Assembly (NCBI RefSeq): GCF_009604425.1
Contig: NZ_WEGI01000005.1
Span: 124,001 to 188,000, forward strand
Source of the DNA: Nocardia aurantia
GTDB taxonomy: Bacteria; Actinomycetota; Actinomycetes; Mycobacteriales; Mycobacteriaceae
Length of the DNA: 64,000 nucleotides
Reading direction: 5' to 3'
The position numbers and the translations under genes were made by a program. Positions 1 through 10,080 of the stretch are shown piece by piece. Position 1 is the first letter of the stretch, and each line of letters starts with the position of its first letter. The notes beneath the pieces were generated by a model. That model was given only the letters and a program-made list of their open reading frames with translations. It searched no databases and was not told where the DNA came from.

Positions 1-2522
1 TTCAGGCCGCCGGCGATGTACGCGCCCGCGGCCTCGCCCATCGAATGGCCGACCACGGCCTCCGGCGCGGCGCCGTGCGCGCGCAGCACCTCGGCCAGGG
101 CGACCTGGATGGTGAAGATGCCGACCTGGGACGTGCCGACGTCCCAGTCCTGCTCGTCGTCCAGGATCATCTCCCGGACCGAGTAGCCGGTCTCGAACTC
201 CATCAGCTCGTCGACCTTGTCGACGGTCCGGGCGAAGATCGAATTCTCGTGGTAGAGCTGCTTGCCCATCTTGCGGTGCTGCGCGCCGAAACCGGCCAGC
301 ACCCACATCGGGCCGTGCGCGGCCGGGGCGTCGGCGGTGAACACGCCGGGACCGGGCTTGCCGGCGGCGACAGCCCGCAGGCCCGCGATCGCCTCCTCGT
401 GCGTGGTGGCGAGCACCACGCCGCGGGACCGGCCGTGGTTGCGCTTGGCCAGGGTGCGGGCCACATCGGCCAATGGCGTCGACGCGCCCTCGGCTGATTC
501 CAGCCAGTCGGCCAGATCGGTGGCCGCGCGGCGGCGACGGGACGGCAGGTAGCCGGAGACCGGGAGGATCACCGGCAGCGGGGTCGCGCGCGCGGCGGTC
601 CACTCCGGCTCGTTCGCGGCGGGGGCCGCATCGGCCTGCGCGACGATCGCTTCCGCGTCGGCGATCACCTCGGTGGTCTCGTCGTCGAATTCGTCCTCGA
701 CGTCACCCTCGAGCTCGGCCTTGGCCGCCAGCCCGGCGGGCACCGCGAACTCCTCGCCGGTCGGCTCGGCGGCGGGCACGTACTCCTGGATGACCAGGTG
801 CGCGTTGGTGCCGCCGAAGCCGAAGCCGGAGACGCCGATGGTGGCGGTGCCGCTGTAGCGCGGGAATTCGGTCGGCTCGTCGACCACCCGCAGCCGGGCC
901 TGGTCGAACGGGATGTACGGGTTCGGCCCGGCGTAGTTCACGCTCGGCGGAATGACGTTGTGCTGCAACGCCATCACCACCTTGGCCAGGCTCGCCGCAC
1001 CGGCCGCCGACTCCAGGTGGCCGAAATTGGTCTTCGCGGAACCGAGCAGCACCGGCTTGTCGGCGTCGCGGCCGCGGCCGATCACCCGGGCCAGCGCGTC
1101 CGCCTCGATCGGATCGCCGAGCAGGGTGCCCGTGCCGTGCGCCTCGACGTAGTCGACGGAGGTCGGCGCGATGCCCGCGTCGCGGTAGGCGCGGCGCAGC
1201 ACCTCGGCCTGGGCATCCGGGTTGGGGGCGAGCAGGCCGTTGGAGCGGCCGTCGTTGTTCACCGCGGAACCCTTGATGACGGCGTAGATCTGGTCGCCGT
1301 CGCGCTCGGCGTCGGCGAGGCGCTTGAGCACCACCAGGCCGCCGCCCTCCGACCGGACGAAACCGTCGGCATCGGCGGAGAACGCCTTGACGTGGCCGTC
1401 CTTCGCGATCGCGCCGTTCGCCTCGAAGCCCAGCGTCGCGGCGGGCGCCACCAGCATGTTCACGCCGCCGGCCAGCGCCACGTCGGCCTCGCCGGAGCGC
1501 AGCGCGCGCACCGCTTGGTGCACCGCGACCAGGGTGGACGAGCACGCGGTGTCGACGGAGACCGACGGCCCGCGGAAGTCGTAGAAGTAGGACACCCGGT
1601 TCGGGATGATCGAGGACGCGCTGCCCATCAGCGAGTACGCCTCGGCCGACACCGGCACGTTCGGATCACGCTCGGCGGACAGCCCGAGCGCCGCGATCAG
1701 CATGAAGTCGTTGGTGGACGAGCCGATGAACACGCCGACCGGCTCACCCTTGAGCTCGTTCGCCGGGATCCGCGCGTGTTCCAGCGCCTCCCAGGTGAGC
1801 TCCATCATCAGCCGCTGCTGCGGGTCGACCCGCTCGACCTCCAGCGGCGACATCGCGAAGAATTCGGCGTCGAAGCCCTTGATCACGTCCTGATCGAGGT
1901 ACCCGCCCTTGGTGTTGGCCGCGTCGATCGCCGCCGCCAGCCGCGGATCGGAGGTGAACTCCGACCACCGGCCCGGGGGCCGTTCGCGGATGCCGTCGCC
2001 GCGGGCGGCGAGGAATTCCCAGGTCGATTCGGGAGTGTCGCCCGCGCCCGGCAACCGGGTGGACAGGCCGACGATCGCGACGTCGTGCGCGTCGCCCGCG
2101 AGGTGGGCGGCGGTGTAGAACGCCTCGTCGAGCGGGCCCTCCGGGACGTCCGGCTCGCCGTTGACGATCCGCTCGGCCAGCGAGGCGATGGTCGGGTGCT
2201 GATACACGATCGTCGCGTTGAGCGTGACGCCGGTCAGCTCCTCGATATCGCCGCCGAGAGCGAGCGCGTCCCGCGAGGCGAGGCCGAATTCCTCCATCGG
2301 CCGGTCCACGGTGATCTGCTCGATCGGCTGCCCGGTCGCGTCGGCGACCCAGCGGCGCAACCACTCCCGCAACTCGGCCACCGAGAGATCGGTGGTGGGT
2401 GCAGGGGTGCCGCCCGATTGCCCGGCGGCGGTGCCGCCCGATTGTTGGGCAGCCGGGGTGGATGCGACGGCGGTTTCCGCGGCGCCGTCGGCGGTCTGGG
2501 GGAATCCCTCGTTGTCAGCCAT
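1..2522 (-). CDS. pks13: Polyketide synthase Pks13 (N-terminal 840 residues; cut by window edge)
   Basis: Pks13 performs the final Claisen condensation of the two fatty chains that gives the mycolic acid beta-ketoester precursor, in the cytoplasm. The reading frame starts at the ATG at 2522 and stays open to base 1, so the C-terminal part (rest of the acyltransferase domain, ACP, thioesterase) lies outside. Visible order: an Ala/Gly/Thr-rich leader, an N-terminal acyl carrier domain with GLASRDAL (candidate phosphopantetheine Ser83), a ketosynthase with DTACSST (nucleophile Cys327), and the start of an acyltransferase with GHSMGE (Ser827). An ACP ahead of the ketosynthase is typical of Pks13. 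It lies 126 bp downstream of fadD32 in the same direction, which is the order known from mycobacteria; accD4 would be expected next, beyond base 1. Confidence 0.96.
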   Translation of the reverse strand, partial: MADNEGFPQTADGAAETAVASTPAAQQSGGTAAGQSGGTPAPTTDLSVAELREWLRRWVADATGQPIEQITVDRPMEEFGLASRDALALGGDIEELTGVTLNATIVYQHPTIASLAERIVNGEPDVPEGPLDEAFYTAAHLAGDAHDVAIVGLSTRLPGAGDTPESTWEFLAARGDGIRERPPGRWSEFTSDPRLAAAIDAANTKGGYLDQDVIKGFDAEFFAMSPLEVERVDPQQRLMMELTWEALEHARIPANELKGEPVGVFIGSSTNDFMLIAALGLSAERDPNVPVSAEAYSLMGSASSIIPNRVSYFYDFRGPSVSVDTACSSTLVAVHQAVRALRSGEADVALAGGVNMLVAPAATLGFEANGAIAKDGHVKAFSADADGFVRSEGGGLVVLKRLADAERDGDQIYAVIKGSAVNNDGRSNGLLAPNPDAQAEVLRRAYRDAGIAPTSVDYVEAHGTGTLLGDPIEADALARVIGRGRDADKPVLLGSAKTNFGHLESAAGAASLAKVVMALQHNVIPPSVNYAGPNPYIPFDQARLRVVDEPTEFPRYSGTATIGVSGFGFGGTNAHLVIQEYVPAAEPTGEEFAVPAGLAAKAELEGDVEDEFDDETTEVIADAEAIVAQADAAPAANEPEWTAARATPLPVILPVSGYLPSRRRRAATDLADWLESAEGASTPLADVARTLAKRNHGRSRGVVLATTHEEAIAGLRAVAAGKPGPGVFTADAPAAHGPMWVLAGFGAQHRKMGKQLYHENSIFARTVDKVDELMEFETGYSVREMILDDEQDWDVGTSQVGIFTIQVALAEVLRAHGAAPEAVVGHSMGEAAGAYIAGGL

Positions 2523-2648
2523 CAATTCCTCAAGCTACCTGTGTCGGGGTCTTGCACGGCGGGGATTGACAGCTGGTGTCGCCGTCACGTGCCGAATGTA
2601 CCGAAATCCCGGCGGCAGAAGCTGCCGCCGGGACCGAGGGAGTGCGAG

Positions 2649-4562
2649 TCAGTCCTCATCCGGTGCATCGGGGAAGGCCTGCTGCGTGTAACCGCCGCGG
2701 AGGGTGCCCTCCAGATAGGCGGCCTTGCAGGCCCGGCGGGCGATCTTGCCGCTCGAGGTGCGCGGGATCGACCCCGCGGGCACCAGCAGGATGTCGCGGG
2801 CGGTGACGCCGTGGCGCTGGGAGATCGCCGCGCGCACCGCGTCCGCGATCGGCTCCGGATCGGCCTTGCCGGCGCCCGGGCCGCGCTCGGCCACGATCAC
2901 CAGCTCCTCCGAGGAGTCGTCCGCGTCGAACTGCAGGCCGGTCTCCGCGAACACCTCGGCCGGCAACTGATTCGCCGGAACCGAGAACGCGGCGATGAAA
3001 CCGGGCCGCAACGCCTTGCTGGACTCCTGGGCCGAGTACTCCAGGTCCTGCGGGTAGTGGTTGCGGCCGTCGACGATCACCAGGTCCTTGACCCGGCCGG
3101 TGATGTAGAGCTCGCCGTCCACGTACACGCCGTAGTCGCCGGTGCGCAGCCAGATGCCGTCGGCCGGAGTGCCGGTGGCCTTGCTGCCCACCGGGAGCCG
3201 GTTCGGCAACAGGTTCTTGAAGGTCTTCCGGGTCTCGTCCTCGCGACCCCAGTACCCGATGCCGATGTTGTTGCCGTGCAGCCAGATCTCGCCGACCTCG
3301 CCCTCGGCCAGTTCGCGGGCGCCGGCGGGATCGTCGATCGACTCCCCGTCGACGATGGCCGCCCACTGCGACACACCCACATAGCCGCAGCTGACCTGGG
3401 CGATCGAATTCGCCGTGCCCTGCTCGACCCGGACGATGCGGCCCGCGTTGAGCTCGGTGCGGTCGACGTAGATGACCTTGGCCTCGTCCTCGTGCCGGGT
3501 GGCCGATACGAACAGGGTCGCCTCGGCCATGCCGTAGCACGGCTTGATGGCCGTCTTCGGCAGGCCGTACGGCGCGAACGCCTCGTTGAACTTCTTCATC
3601 GAGCTGGTGGTGACCGGCTCAGAGCCGTTGATCAGGCCGATCACGTTCGAGAGGTCCAGCGATTCGCCGTTGCGCGGCAGGCCGCGCGCGGCGGCGTGCT
3701 CGAAGGCGAAGTTCGGCGCGGCGGCGAAGGTGCCGGCGCCGTCGGACACCGCGGCCAGCTCGTGGATCCACCGGTAGGGCCGCCGGACGAACGCGCTGGG
3801 CGACATGATGGTGATGTACTTGCCGCCGATCGCGGGCACGATCACGCAGAGCAGGCCCATGTCGTGGAACAGCGGCAGCCAGGTGACACCGCGGGAGCTC
3901 TCGTTGAGGTCCAGCGCGTGCACCATCTGCAACACGTTCGTGCCGACCGCCCGGTGGGTGATCTCGACGCCGGCTGGAACGCGTGTCGATCCGGAGGTGT
4001 ATTGCAGGTACGCGATATCGTCGACCTTGATGTCCGGGCGCACCCAGGAATCGCCGAGGGTATCGGGCACCGCGTCGACGGCGATGATCCGCGGCCGCTG
4101 CGGGGCAGGCAGCGAACGGAACAACTGCCGCACCCCGGCCGCCGACGAACTCGCCGTCAGGATCGCCGACGGCTTGCTGTCGCCGAGTACCGCGTGCAAC
4201 CGGTCGGTGTGACCCGGCTCGTCGGGGTCGAACAACGGCACCGCGATGCAGCCGGCATAGATGGCCGCGAAGAAGGAGATCACATAGTCCAGCCCCTGCG
4301 GCGCCAGCACCGCGACTCGGTCACCGGGCTTGGTGACCTGCTGGAGGCGGGCGGCTACCGCGCGCAGCCGGACGCCGAACTGCTTCCAGGTCAGATCCTG
4401 GTACTCACCGTCGCGCTCGCGTGAGTAGTCGATGTATCGATAAGCAAGATCATTCGCATCGTTGCGGGTGTGCTTCTCGACGTAATCGACCAGGGTACGG
4501 CCCTCGGGAATTCTGATGTTCCCGGTTTCGTCCAGGTAGTCGTCGAAAGTCTCGTCCGTCAT
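2649..4562 (-). CDS. fadD32: Long-chain fatty-acyl-AMP ligase FadD32
   Basis: FadD32 activates the meromycolic acid as an acyl-adenylate and passes it to the N-terminal ACP of Pks13. The 637-residue protein starts [15 protein letters not shown] chose the ATG at 4562, not the longer frame from 4583, because GGAGGAGAAGG sits just upstream of it. The AMP-binding P-loop reads [16 protein letters not shown], and later adenylation motifs include [11 protein letters not shown] and LRTGDYG. Length and the insertion-bearing C-terminal half fit the fatty-acyl-AMP ligase group and not acyl-CoA ligases. It is directly upstream of pks13 on the same strand, so co-transcription is likely. Confidence 0.96.
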   Translation of the reverse strand: MTDETFDDYLDETGNIRIPEGRTLVDYVEKHTRNDANDLAYRYIDYSRERDGEYQDLTWKQFGVRLRAVAARLQQVTKPGDRVAVLAPQGLDYVISFFAAIYAGCIAVPLFDPDEPGHTDRLHAVLGDSKPSAILTASSSAAGVRQLFRSLPAPQRPRIIAVDAVPDTLGDSWVRPDIKVDDIAYLQYTSGSTRVPAGVEITHRAVGTNVLQMVHALDLNESSRGVTWLPLFHDMGLLCVIVPAIGGKYITIMSPSAFVRRPYRWIHELAAVSDGAGTFAAAPNFAFEHAAARGLPRNGESLDLSNVIGLINGSEPVTTSSMKKFNEAFAPYGLPKTAIKPCYGMAEATLFVSATRHEDEAKVIYVDRTELNAGRIVRVEQGTANSIAQVSCGYVGVSQWAAIVDGESIDDPAGARELAEGEVGEIWLHGNNIGIGYWGREDETRKTFKNLLPNRLPVGSKATGTPADGIWLRTGDYGVYVDGELYITGRVKDLVIVDGRNHYPQDLEYSAQESSKALRPGFIAAFSVPANQLPAEVFAETGLQFDADDSSEELVIVAERGPGAGKADPEPIADAVRAAISQRHGVTARDILLVPAGSIPRTSSGKIARRACKAAYLEGTLRGGYTQQAFPDAPDED

Positions 4563-4867
4563 TCCTTCTCCTCCGAGGCACACGCAGCACGGCGTCGTCG
4601 CCGCTGTTGCCTGTGAGGCCCCGACTGTCCATGCCTGCGGGCGCTCGAGTGCTACTTGCGAGCCTGCCTGCGGTTATTTGTGGCGGTCTGCGCGGTGACC
4701 GCCAGTTCGGCCAGATGTACTCGAGCCAGGGCTATGTTACAGAGCAGCGACGGGAGGAGTCTCCCGAGAGTGCGATCACCACCGGCTGCCTCCTCGAGTC
4801 GGATTCACCTTCACTGTGCCTTTGGTGTGGACGAGGAATTTACCACCGGAACCGCCGCCGGACCGGA
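4563..4867. other. Intergenic region upstream of fadD32
   Basis: This 305-bp stretch separates the cutinase gene from fadD32 and should hold the fadD32-pks13 promoter. On the minus strand there is a TAACAT hexamer (4734-4739) that could be a -10 element, but no convincing -35 at the right distance. A short inverted repeat GGGAG-GAGT-CTCCC lies at 4752-4765. No open frame here looks coding. Confidence 0.4.
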
Positions 4868-5857
4868 TCAGGAGTGGGCCGGATGCGGGGCATCGGAGAT
4901 GATGCCCTCCGCCCACAATGTGGTCCACTGGGTCGTGGTGGTGCCCTTGTCGTCGACCTCGAACCCGCTGTACATCGCGTGCACCGGATTACCGGCCGCC
5001 CGCACCAGAGACAGCACGCTGGGGATGATGTTGACCGGGGTCAGCGCCTGCCGGGGCGCGTCACAGATCAGGTCGCCGGGCGCGCAGATGGTGAAGGTCC
5101 GATCGGCGACGGCGCCGAAGCCCGCCCGCGGTCCGGTCATGGTGATTCCGGGCACGTTGAGACCCTTCAGCGCCACCTCCGCCCCCACTCCGGGCGGTGC
5201 GGCGCCGACCTCGGTCGCCTGACCGGGCCCGATATCGCGGCGGCCGTCGGCGATGAGCATCGTGCCGAGGACCAGATCGGCCGGCACCGGCCCGCGGTTC
5301 GCGCCGATCTGTGCCGCGAGATCACCGGCGATCACCGCGCCCTGCGAGAAACCGACGATCACATAACTGGTGAGCGGGCAGGTCTTGTTCATCTGCGCCA
5401 GCTCGTCCTGGGCCCGCTGGGTGCCCTCGGAACGGCTGTTGTTGTAGGACTGCTGCCCGTCCGGCGGCAGCGCGACCGGATTGGAGAACTGGGCCACGTA
5501 CGGGACCGTGTAGATGTCCAGGCGGCTCTGCGGGAACTGCGCCCGGACCGGGTTCGTGACGTTGAGCAGCAGCGACAGCGGATTGGCCGTCGGATTGCGC
5601 GGATCGTCGTCGCTGCGGGACTCCCAGGTGCCGGGAATCGACAACAATTGCACGTCCGGGCAGCTGGCGGGCTGGCTGGTCGGCCGCTTCGGCCCCGGCG
5701 GCGTGGGCCCGGGCGGCCGTAGCCGACCGGCCAGCAGGTACCACAACAGCAGCACCACGATCACCACGATCGCGACCGCCGCCAGCGCGATCAGGCAGCC
5801 CATGCCGCGCCGGCGCGACCGCGGTCCGCGCTGCGGGTATCCCGGACGAGCGTTCAC
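4868..5857 (-). CDS. culp6: Membrane-anchored cutinase-like esterase (Culp6/Rv3802c-like)
   Basis: A 329-residue alpha/beta hydrolase of the cutinase family. The mycobacterial counterpart in the same position (Rv3802c) is a cell-wall lipase/thioesterase linked to mycolate metabolism. One hydrophobic segment at about residues 20-43 follows an Arg-rich N-terminus and should anchor it in the membrane with the catalytic domain outside. The nucleophile motif is GFSQGA (Ser171); CAPGDLIC supplies the likely acid (Asp262) between two cysteines, and NPVHAMY the likely His293. The start is GTG at 5857, overlapping the stop of the upstream lipoprotein gene in GTGA, so the two are translationally coupled. 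Confidence 0.92.
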   Translation of the reverse strand: MNARPGYPQRGPRSRRRGMGCLIALAAVAIVVIVVLLLWYLLAGRLRPPGPTPPGPKRPTSQPASCPDVQLLSIPGTWESRSDDDPRNPTANPLSLLLNVTNPVRAQFPQSRLDIYTVPYVAQFSNPVALPPDGQQSYNNSRSEGTQRAQDELAQMNKTCPLTSYVIVGFSQGAVIAGDLAAQIGANRGPVPADLVLGTMLIADGRRDIGPGQATEVGAAPPGVGAEVALKGLNVPGITMTGPRAGFGAVADRTFTICAPGDLICDAPRQALTPVNIIPSVLSLVRAAGNPVHAMYSGFEVDDKGTTTTQWTTLWAEGIISDAPHPAHS

Positions 5858-6408
5858 TTGTCGCAGTAGGTCGCGCCGGCGACGTCGATATAGATCTTCC
5901 CGGCCTGCTCCACCGGCATCTTCTGCTGGTCGAAGGACGGATCGGCGCCGGCCATGGCGTTGACGTACGTGGTCAGCTCCGAATCGGCGGCACCGGCGGC
6001 CTTGCTCTGGCAGATGTACTGGGCCGTGGTCAGCGCGATGTCGGGGCTGGACGGATGCACCCCGCGCTTGTTCAGCTCGTCCAGGAACGCCTGATCCTTA
6101 CCGGCCAGCGGGGCATCGGTGGTCGGCTGCGCGGGCTGCGGCCGCTCGGCGACGGCCGACGTGGTGGTCGTCGGCGCGGGGGCCGGCGGCTGCGGCTGCT
6201 GCGCGGAGGGCTGATCGGCGACCGCGCTGGTGGGCGACGATGCGGCGGTCGTGGTCGAGGTCTTCAGCGTCGGCGTGCTCGAGGCGGTCGAGTCGTTGTG
6301 ACCGCAGGCGGTGAGGAAGAACACGGGCGCCAGTGCGAGGGCGGCGCACGCCGCGGTTGTCCTACCGCCGGCGAACGCCGCGGTTGCCTTACCACGAATC
6401 CGGAGCAT
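5854..6408 (-). CDS. DUF732-containing lipoprotein
   Basis: A 184-residue exported protein. The N-terminus is basic and hydrophobic and ends in FLTAC, a lipobox-like motif placing the lipidated cysteine near residue 34. A long Ser/Thr/Pro/Ala linker follows, then a C-terminal domain (about residues 105-184) with FLDELNKRGV and a YICQS cysteine paired with the final TYCDK cysteine, as in DUF732. Function is not known for this family. The start ATG has GAGGAACC upstream. It overlaps the cutinase start by 4 bp, so the two products may act together at the cell envelope. Confidence 0.85.
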   Translation of the reverse strand: MLRIRGKATAAFAGGRTTAACAALALAPVFFLTACGHNDSTASSTPTLKTSTTTAASSPTSAVADQPSAQQPQPPAPAPTTTTSAVAERPQPAQPTTDAPLAGKDQAFLDELNKRGVHPSSPDIALTTAQYICQSKAAGAADSELTTYVNAMAGADPSFDQQKMPVEQAGKIYIDVAGATYCDK

Positions 6409-6562
6409 GAATATGGTTCCTCGATCTGTTTTCGGGATAGGTCGCCACCCAGGCTAACGGCAACGCGCACCTTCGGGGCGCGGCAAGGACGAACCTCATG
6501 CAGTTCTCAGACCGAGATCCGCGATCGGACCGGTTCGCCGGCGGTTTCCGGAATCTCGCATC

Positions 6563-8422
6563 TCAGACGCCGTGCACCTCGGCCCGGCCGTCGTGCACGA
6601 CCACGAATCCGGTCTGGAAGTTCTGCTGGGTGCCGCCCGGTATCGGGAATTCGTCGCTGATCGGGAAGCCGAGCCGGCCGTTCTCGAAGCCCTGCTGCCC
6701 CCAGGCGTCCATGATCGGGCCGTTGCGCACCGCCCACGCGCCCGACAGCGGACTCCAGTAGATGTTGCCGCCCTCGAACCGGCTGAACCGGCCGAAATCC
6801 TTGAGGGGCTCCTCCCCCGCGGTCGGGAAGCCCAACGGGCCGCCCTCGAAGCCCAGCTGCGCGTATTTGCCGAGGACCAGTCCCTGCACCCGGTGCGCGC
6901 CGGACTTCTCGCTGAAGAAGATCGGCCCGTTCTCGAAGCCCTGCACCACGCCGTCCTTGCCGGGGGTGCGCGCCTCCGGGCCGGTGGGGTAGCCGGCCGG
7001 GCCACGCTCGTAGCCCTCCCGGCCCCAGGCGTCGAGGATGGCGCCGCGGACCGCCTGTGCCCCGGTACGGGGACTCCAGTACACGGTGCCGCCGCTGAAG
7101 GCCTGCATCCGGCCCGCGCCGTCCGGCAGCGGAACCTCGTCGCCGATCGGCAGGCCGAGCGGCCCGCCCGGTCCGACCGCGCTCTCGTAGCTGCCGCCGA
7201 TCATGCCGCCGACCGGATGCGCGCCGCCGACCGGCGACCAGATCACCCGGCCGCCGTGGAAGTCCTGCGCGACGCCGCCGGTCACCGGATATTCGCCGGT
7301 GACACAGTCGCCGAGCCAGCCCGCGGCCTGCGCCGCCGCGGCGATGTCGCCGCCGACCCCGCAGTCCCCGCGGTCGGACTCCACACCCAGCGCGGCGGCC
7401 GCCTGCGGCCAGGACTGCCGCATCTCGAAATCCCAGTACGGCCAGGAATGCGTTCCGGACTGACGGTATTCGACCGTCACCGGAATCTGCAGCTGGCCGA
7501 GTTTGGCGATGAAATTCTGACTCGTCAGCCGGGACAGTATCTCCAGTCCCATACCGGTGTAATTCGTACTGACCAGCGGGATGTCGGACGGGCTGTCGTA
7601 GTTGCCGGTGGTACCGCTACCGGCGGAAATGTAGAGACTCGTGCCCCGCAACTTATCCGCGAGGTTGTACGGGTCGTGCGCGGCCCATTGGTCGTCGGTG
7701 GGCGGGCCCCACATGGCATTGGAGTCGAACCCGCCCGCGTCCCGCATCGCGAACGTGATCGCCTGCGGCATACCGAGCGTGGTGGTGGTGAGGTAGCCGG
7801 AGTACGCGGAGGCGAACTTCGCGAAGCCCGGATTGCGCCCGGCCAGGAACATCGCGGCCGTGCCGCCCATCGAAATACCCTCCAGTCCACGGACATCCGT
7901 GGTCCGCCACTGACCCTCCAGCAGCGGCGGCAGCTCCCTGGTGAGGAAGGTCTCCCACTTGTAGTTGTGGCCGTTGTCCGGTTCGAGCCAGTCGGAGTAG
8001 AAGCTGGACTCGCCGCCGATCGGCAGCACCACGGTGACATTCTTGTCGGCGAAGAAGTCCTGTGCGCCGGCCTGTTTGGTCCAGCCGCTCTCGTCGTCGG
8101 CGGCTCGCAGCCCGTCGAGCAGGTACATCACCGGGAACCGCGCCTCGGGGTGGGTGTTCCAGTCCCGGGCGAGCAGCAGCTGCACCTGGACCGGCGTGCC
8201 CATCGAGGGCGAGTTGATCCACAGCGCGACCCGGCGATCGGTGAGCCAGATCGCCTGCTGGATCACGGCGGCCGGCGCCGGCATCGCGGACTGCTGGGCC
8301 TGCGCCGGCCCGGCGACGAGACCGGCGGTCAGCGGTAGCAGTGCGGCGGCGGCCAGCGCCGCGCCCCGCCGAGCACCACGGAACATCCTCCCCGCATCAT
8401 TTCGCGCTGCTGCCACGACCAT
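6563..8422 (-). CDS. Antigen-85-type mycolyltransferase with C-terminal LGFP repeats
   Basis: A secreted esterase of the antigen 85 family, expected to move mycolates between trehalose and arabinogalactan outside the membrane. A signal peptide ends near AGPAQA (about residue 42). The catalytic domain has FYSDW, GISMGG (Ser184) and GTHSWPYW (His325); a Glu in MGLE completes the expected triad. From about residue 345 the protein has a partial and four clear LGFP modules (GGPLGLP, GPAGYP, GGPLGFP, NGRLGFP), which are thought to hold proteins to the mycolate-arabinogalactan wall. Corynebacterial mycolyltransferases show the same fusion. The start is uncertain: ATG 8422 is used; ATG 8386 also leaves a good signal peptide, and the frame extends to 8539. 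Confidence 0.9.
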   Translation of the reverse strand: MVVAAARNDAGRMFRGARRGAALAAAALLPLTAGLVAGPAQAQQSAMPAPAAVIQQAIWLTDRRVALWINSPSMGTPVQVQLLLARDWNTHPEARFPVMYLLDGLRAADDESGWTKQAGAQDFFADKNVTVVLPIGGESSFYSDWLEPDNGHNYKWETFLTRELPPLLEGQWRTTDVRGLEGISMGGTAAMFLAGRNPGFAKFASAYSGYLTTTTLGMPQAITFAMRDAGGFDSNAMWGPPTDDQWAAHDPYNLADKLRGTSLYISAGSGTTGNYDSPSDIPLVSTNYTGMGLEILSRLTSQNFIAKLGQLQIPVTVEYRQSGTHSWPYWDFEMRQSWPQAAAALGVESDRGDCGVGGDIAAAAQAAGWLGDCVTGEYPVTGGVAQDFHGGRVIWSPVGGAHPVGGMIGGSYESAVGPGGPLGLPIGDEVPLPDGAGRMQAFSGGTVYWSPRTGAQAVRGAILDAWGREGYERGPAGYPTGPEARTPGKDGVVQGFENGPIFFSEKSGAHRVQGLVLGKYAQLGFEGGPLGFPTAGEEPLKDFGRFSRFEGGNIYWSPLSGAWAVRNGPIMDAWGQQGFENGRLGFPISDEFPIPGGTQQNFQTGFVVVHDGRAEVHGV

Positions 8423-8572
8423 GTTTCTACCGTCATGCCAGTGGGTAACCACGCAGGACGCGCGGAGTAGCGCAATCGATTCCGGGCAGTTCCCGGACAT
8501 TTGACCACAATGCCTGGAAATAACTGCCCGGTCTCGCACATCGGTGAAACGGCCACGATCACCGGTGAAACG

Positions 8573-8605
8573 CCACTGCCCCCGGCGAGATGCCGGGGGC
8601 AGTGG
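8573..8605 (-). terminator. Hairpin terminator downstream of mycolyltransferase gene
   Basis: A perfect 14-bp stem (CCACTGCCCCCGGC and its complement) with a 5-base loop lies about 40 bp past the stop codon at 8645. There is no long U-tract, so it may act as a Rho-assisted or I-shaped actinobacterial terminator. Confidence 0.75.
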
Positions 8606-8644
8606 GCAATTCGTTCCGGGCGCCCGATTTCGGGCGCCGCGCTG

Positions 8645-9715
8645 TTATCCGGCGCTGGCGCCGAGCGCCGCCAGGATGCCCGGGCGGGCCTTGCCCAGCT
8701 CGTCCTGCCAGTACAGCCAGGAGTGGGTACCGGCCGACGGGAAGTCGTAGCTGGCGGGGATGTGCAGCGAGTTCAGCCGCGCCTGGAAGGCCCGGGTGCT
8801 GACCATCGAGATGGCCTCGATGCCCATCGCGGTGCCGGTGTTGAACACGCCCACCGCGCTGTTCGGGTGATCGTACTGACCCGGCAGACCGCTGGACGCG
8901 GAGATGTACATCGGCAGCCCGCGCAGCTGCGGCGCGAACACCATCGGGTCCATCTTCAGCCACTGCGGGCTCCACGGCACCGCCAGGGCGTCGCAGTTGA
9001 ACCGGCCGGCGTCGAGCATCATCGCGCGAATGGCCTCGCGCATGCCGGGAGCGTTCCAGTTCAGCGGGCCCGAGAAGGAGGCCGCGTACTTGAACTGATC
9101 GCGGTGGAAGGCGCCCAGCCGCAGCGCGGCGGGACCGCTCATCGACAGACCGGCGACGGCCCAGTTCTTCTGCGAGACGCCGTAGTTGTTCGCGAGGTAG
9201 GCGGGCAGTTCCTGGGTCAGGAACGTCTCCCACTTGTAGGTGAACTTCTGGCCGTTGGTGTTGCTCGGGGAGGCCCAGTCGGCGTACCAGCTGGACTGTC
9301 CGCCGACCGGCATCACCAGGGTGACGTCGTCGTTGGCGAACTGGTCCTGAGCGTTGGTCTCGAACGACCAGGCGTTGCGGTCGTCACGGGCGCGCAGGCC
9401 GTCGAGCAGCAGCAGCGCGGAGCTGCCGCCGTTCTTCGCCCACTGCACCTGAACCTTGATCGGGCCCATGACCGACGGAACCATCAGTTCGTCGTAGCCA
9501 CCGCCCGGAGTGCGATGCACGGAGTTGACCACGGGGCTCGCGGATGCGACTGCCGGGATCACCGCTGCTGCCGCGAACGGGACAGCCACGGCTGCGGCCC
9601 CCACAGCGAGAAGTCGTGTGCGCCAACCGGACCGAGATTCTCGCCGACGCGACCGGAGACTCTCAGTCGCGAGCGCCGAATCCGCTACCGGCGCGGCGGA
9701 CCTGCCGAAACGCAT
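8645..9715 (-). CDS. Antigen-85-family mycolyltransferase (Fbp paralogue)
   Basis: A 356-residue secreted alpha/beta hydrolase of the antigen 85 family. A long basic N-terminus is followed by a hydrophobic stretch and a cleavage-like region near residue 60 (VASASP). Family motifs are LLLLDGLRARDD, VGGQSSWYADW, GLSMSG (Ser191), MGIE (Glu300) and GTHSWLYW (His331), so the Ser-Glu-His triad looks complete, unlike the inactive MPT51 group. The motif after the serine is SGPAA where two other paralogues here have GGSAA. It has its own upstream region of 365 bp and a terminator hairpin downstream, so it is probably transcribed alone. Confidence 0.93.
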   Translation of the reverse strand: MRFGRSAAPVADSALATESLRSRRRESRSGWRTRLLAVGAAAVAVPFAAAAVIPAVASASPVVNSVHRTPGGGYDELMVPSVMGPIKVQVQWAKNGGSSALLLLDGLRARDDRNAWSFETNAQDQFANDDVTLVMPVGGQSSWYADWASPSNTNGQKFTYKWETFLTQELPAYLANNYGVSQKNWAVAGLSMSGPAALRLGAFHRDQFKYAASFSGPLNWNAPGMREAIRAMMLDAGRFNCDALAVPWSPQWLKMDPMVFAPQLRGLPMYISASSGLPGQYDHPNSAVGVFNTGTAMGIEAISMVSTRAFQARLNSLHIPASYDFPSAGTHSWLYWQDELGKARPGILAALGASAG

Positions 9716-10080
9716 GGATACTGCTCTCTTTCTTCTGCTGTGTCTGCTGTTGTAGTCGCTGCCGTCGGCGCAGTGGCCGGGCCGCCACCTACGAACTGGT
9801 CACACTTGCGCTCGCTGGACGATATTCGACCGCCCAATCGTTAGCAAGACGGTATCGCCCGGCTGACCGAAATCCGCCCGTGCGCCTTTCGTAATCGTGT
9901 AGTGACCTTACCGCGTCCGCCCGTTGCTGTCGCGCTGTCGAAAGCTCTGAATCGACAGCATTTTTCACGTCTGGTTGTCCACATATGGACAACCAGCAGG
10001 CGATGGGATGCGGTGCCGCGATGTCTCGCCACGCCACACACAATCGCACTGCTGGTTGTCCGTTGTGTCCCTCTCGAATA
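9716..10080. other. Intergenic region between two mycolyltransferase genes
   Basis: This 365-bp non-coding stretch should contain the promoter of the gene ending at 8645. It holds a 26-bp palindrome (9971-9996) and a repeat of its half site (10052-10061). No open frame looks real. Confidence 0.6.
9971..9996. repeat. 26-bp palindrome between fbp genes
   Basis: Arms CTGGTTGTCCA and TGGACAACCAG (11 bp, perfect) flank the four bases CATA. The half site CTGGTTGTCC recurs at 10052-10061. This could be a regulator binding site for the downstream mycolyltransferase or part of the 3' end of the upstream one; it lacks a U-tract. Confidence 0.6.

Noticed and set aside
798..4424. 1208-codon open frame on the plus strand
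   Set aside because: It lies antisense to pks13 and fadD32, has Arg/Val/Gly-rich composition without domains, and arises from high GC at third positions.
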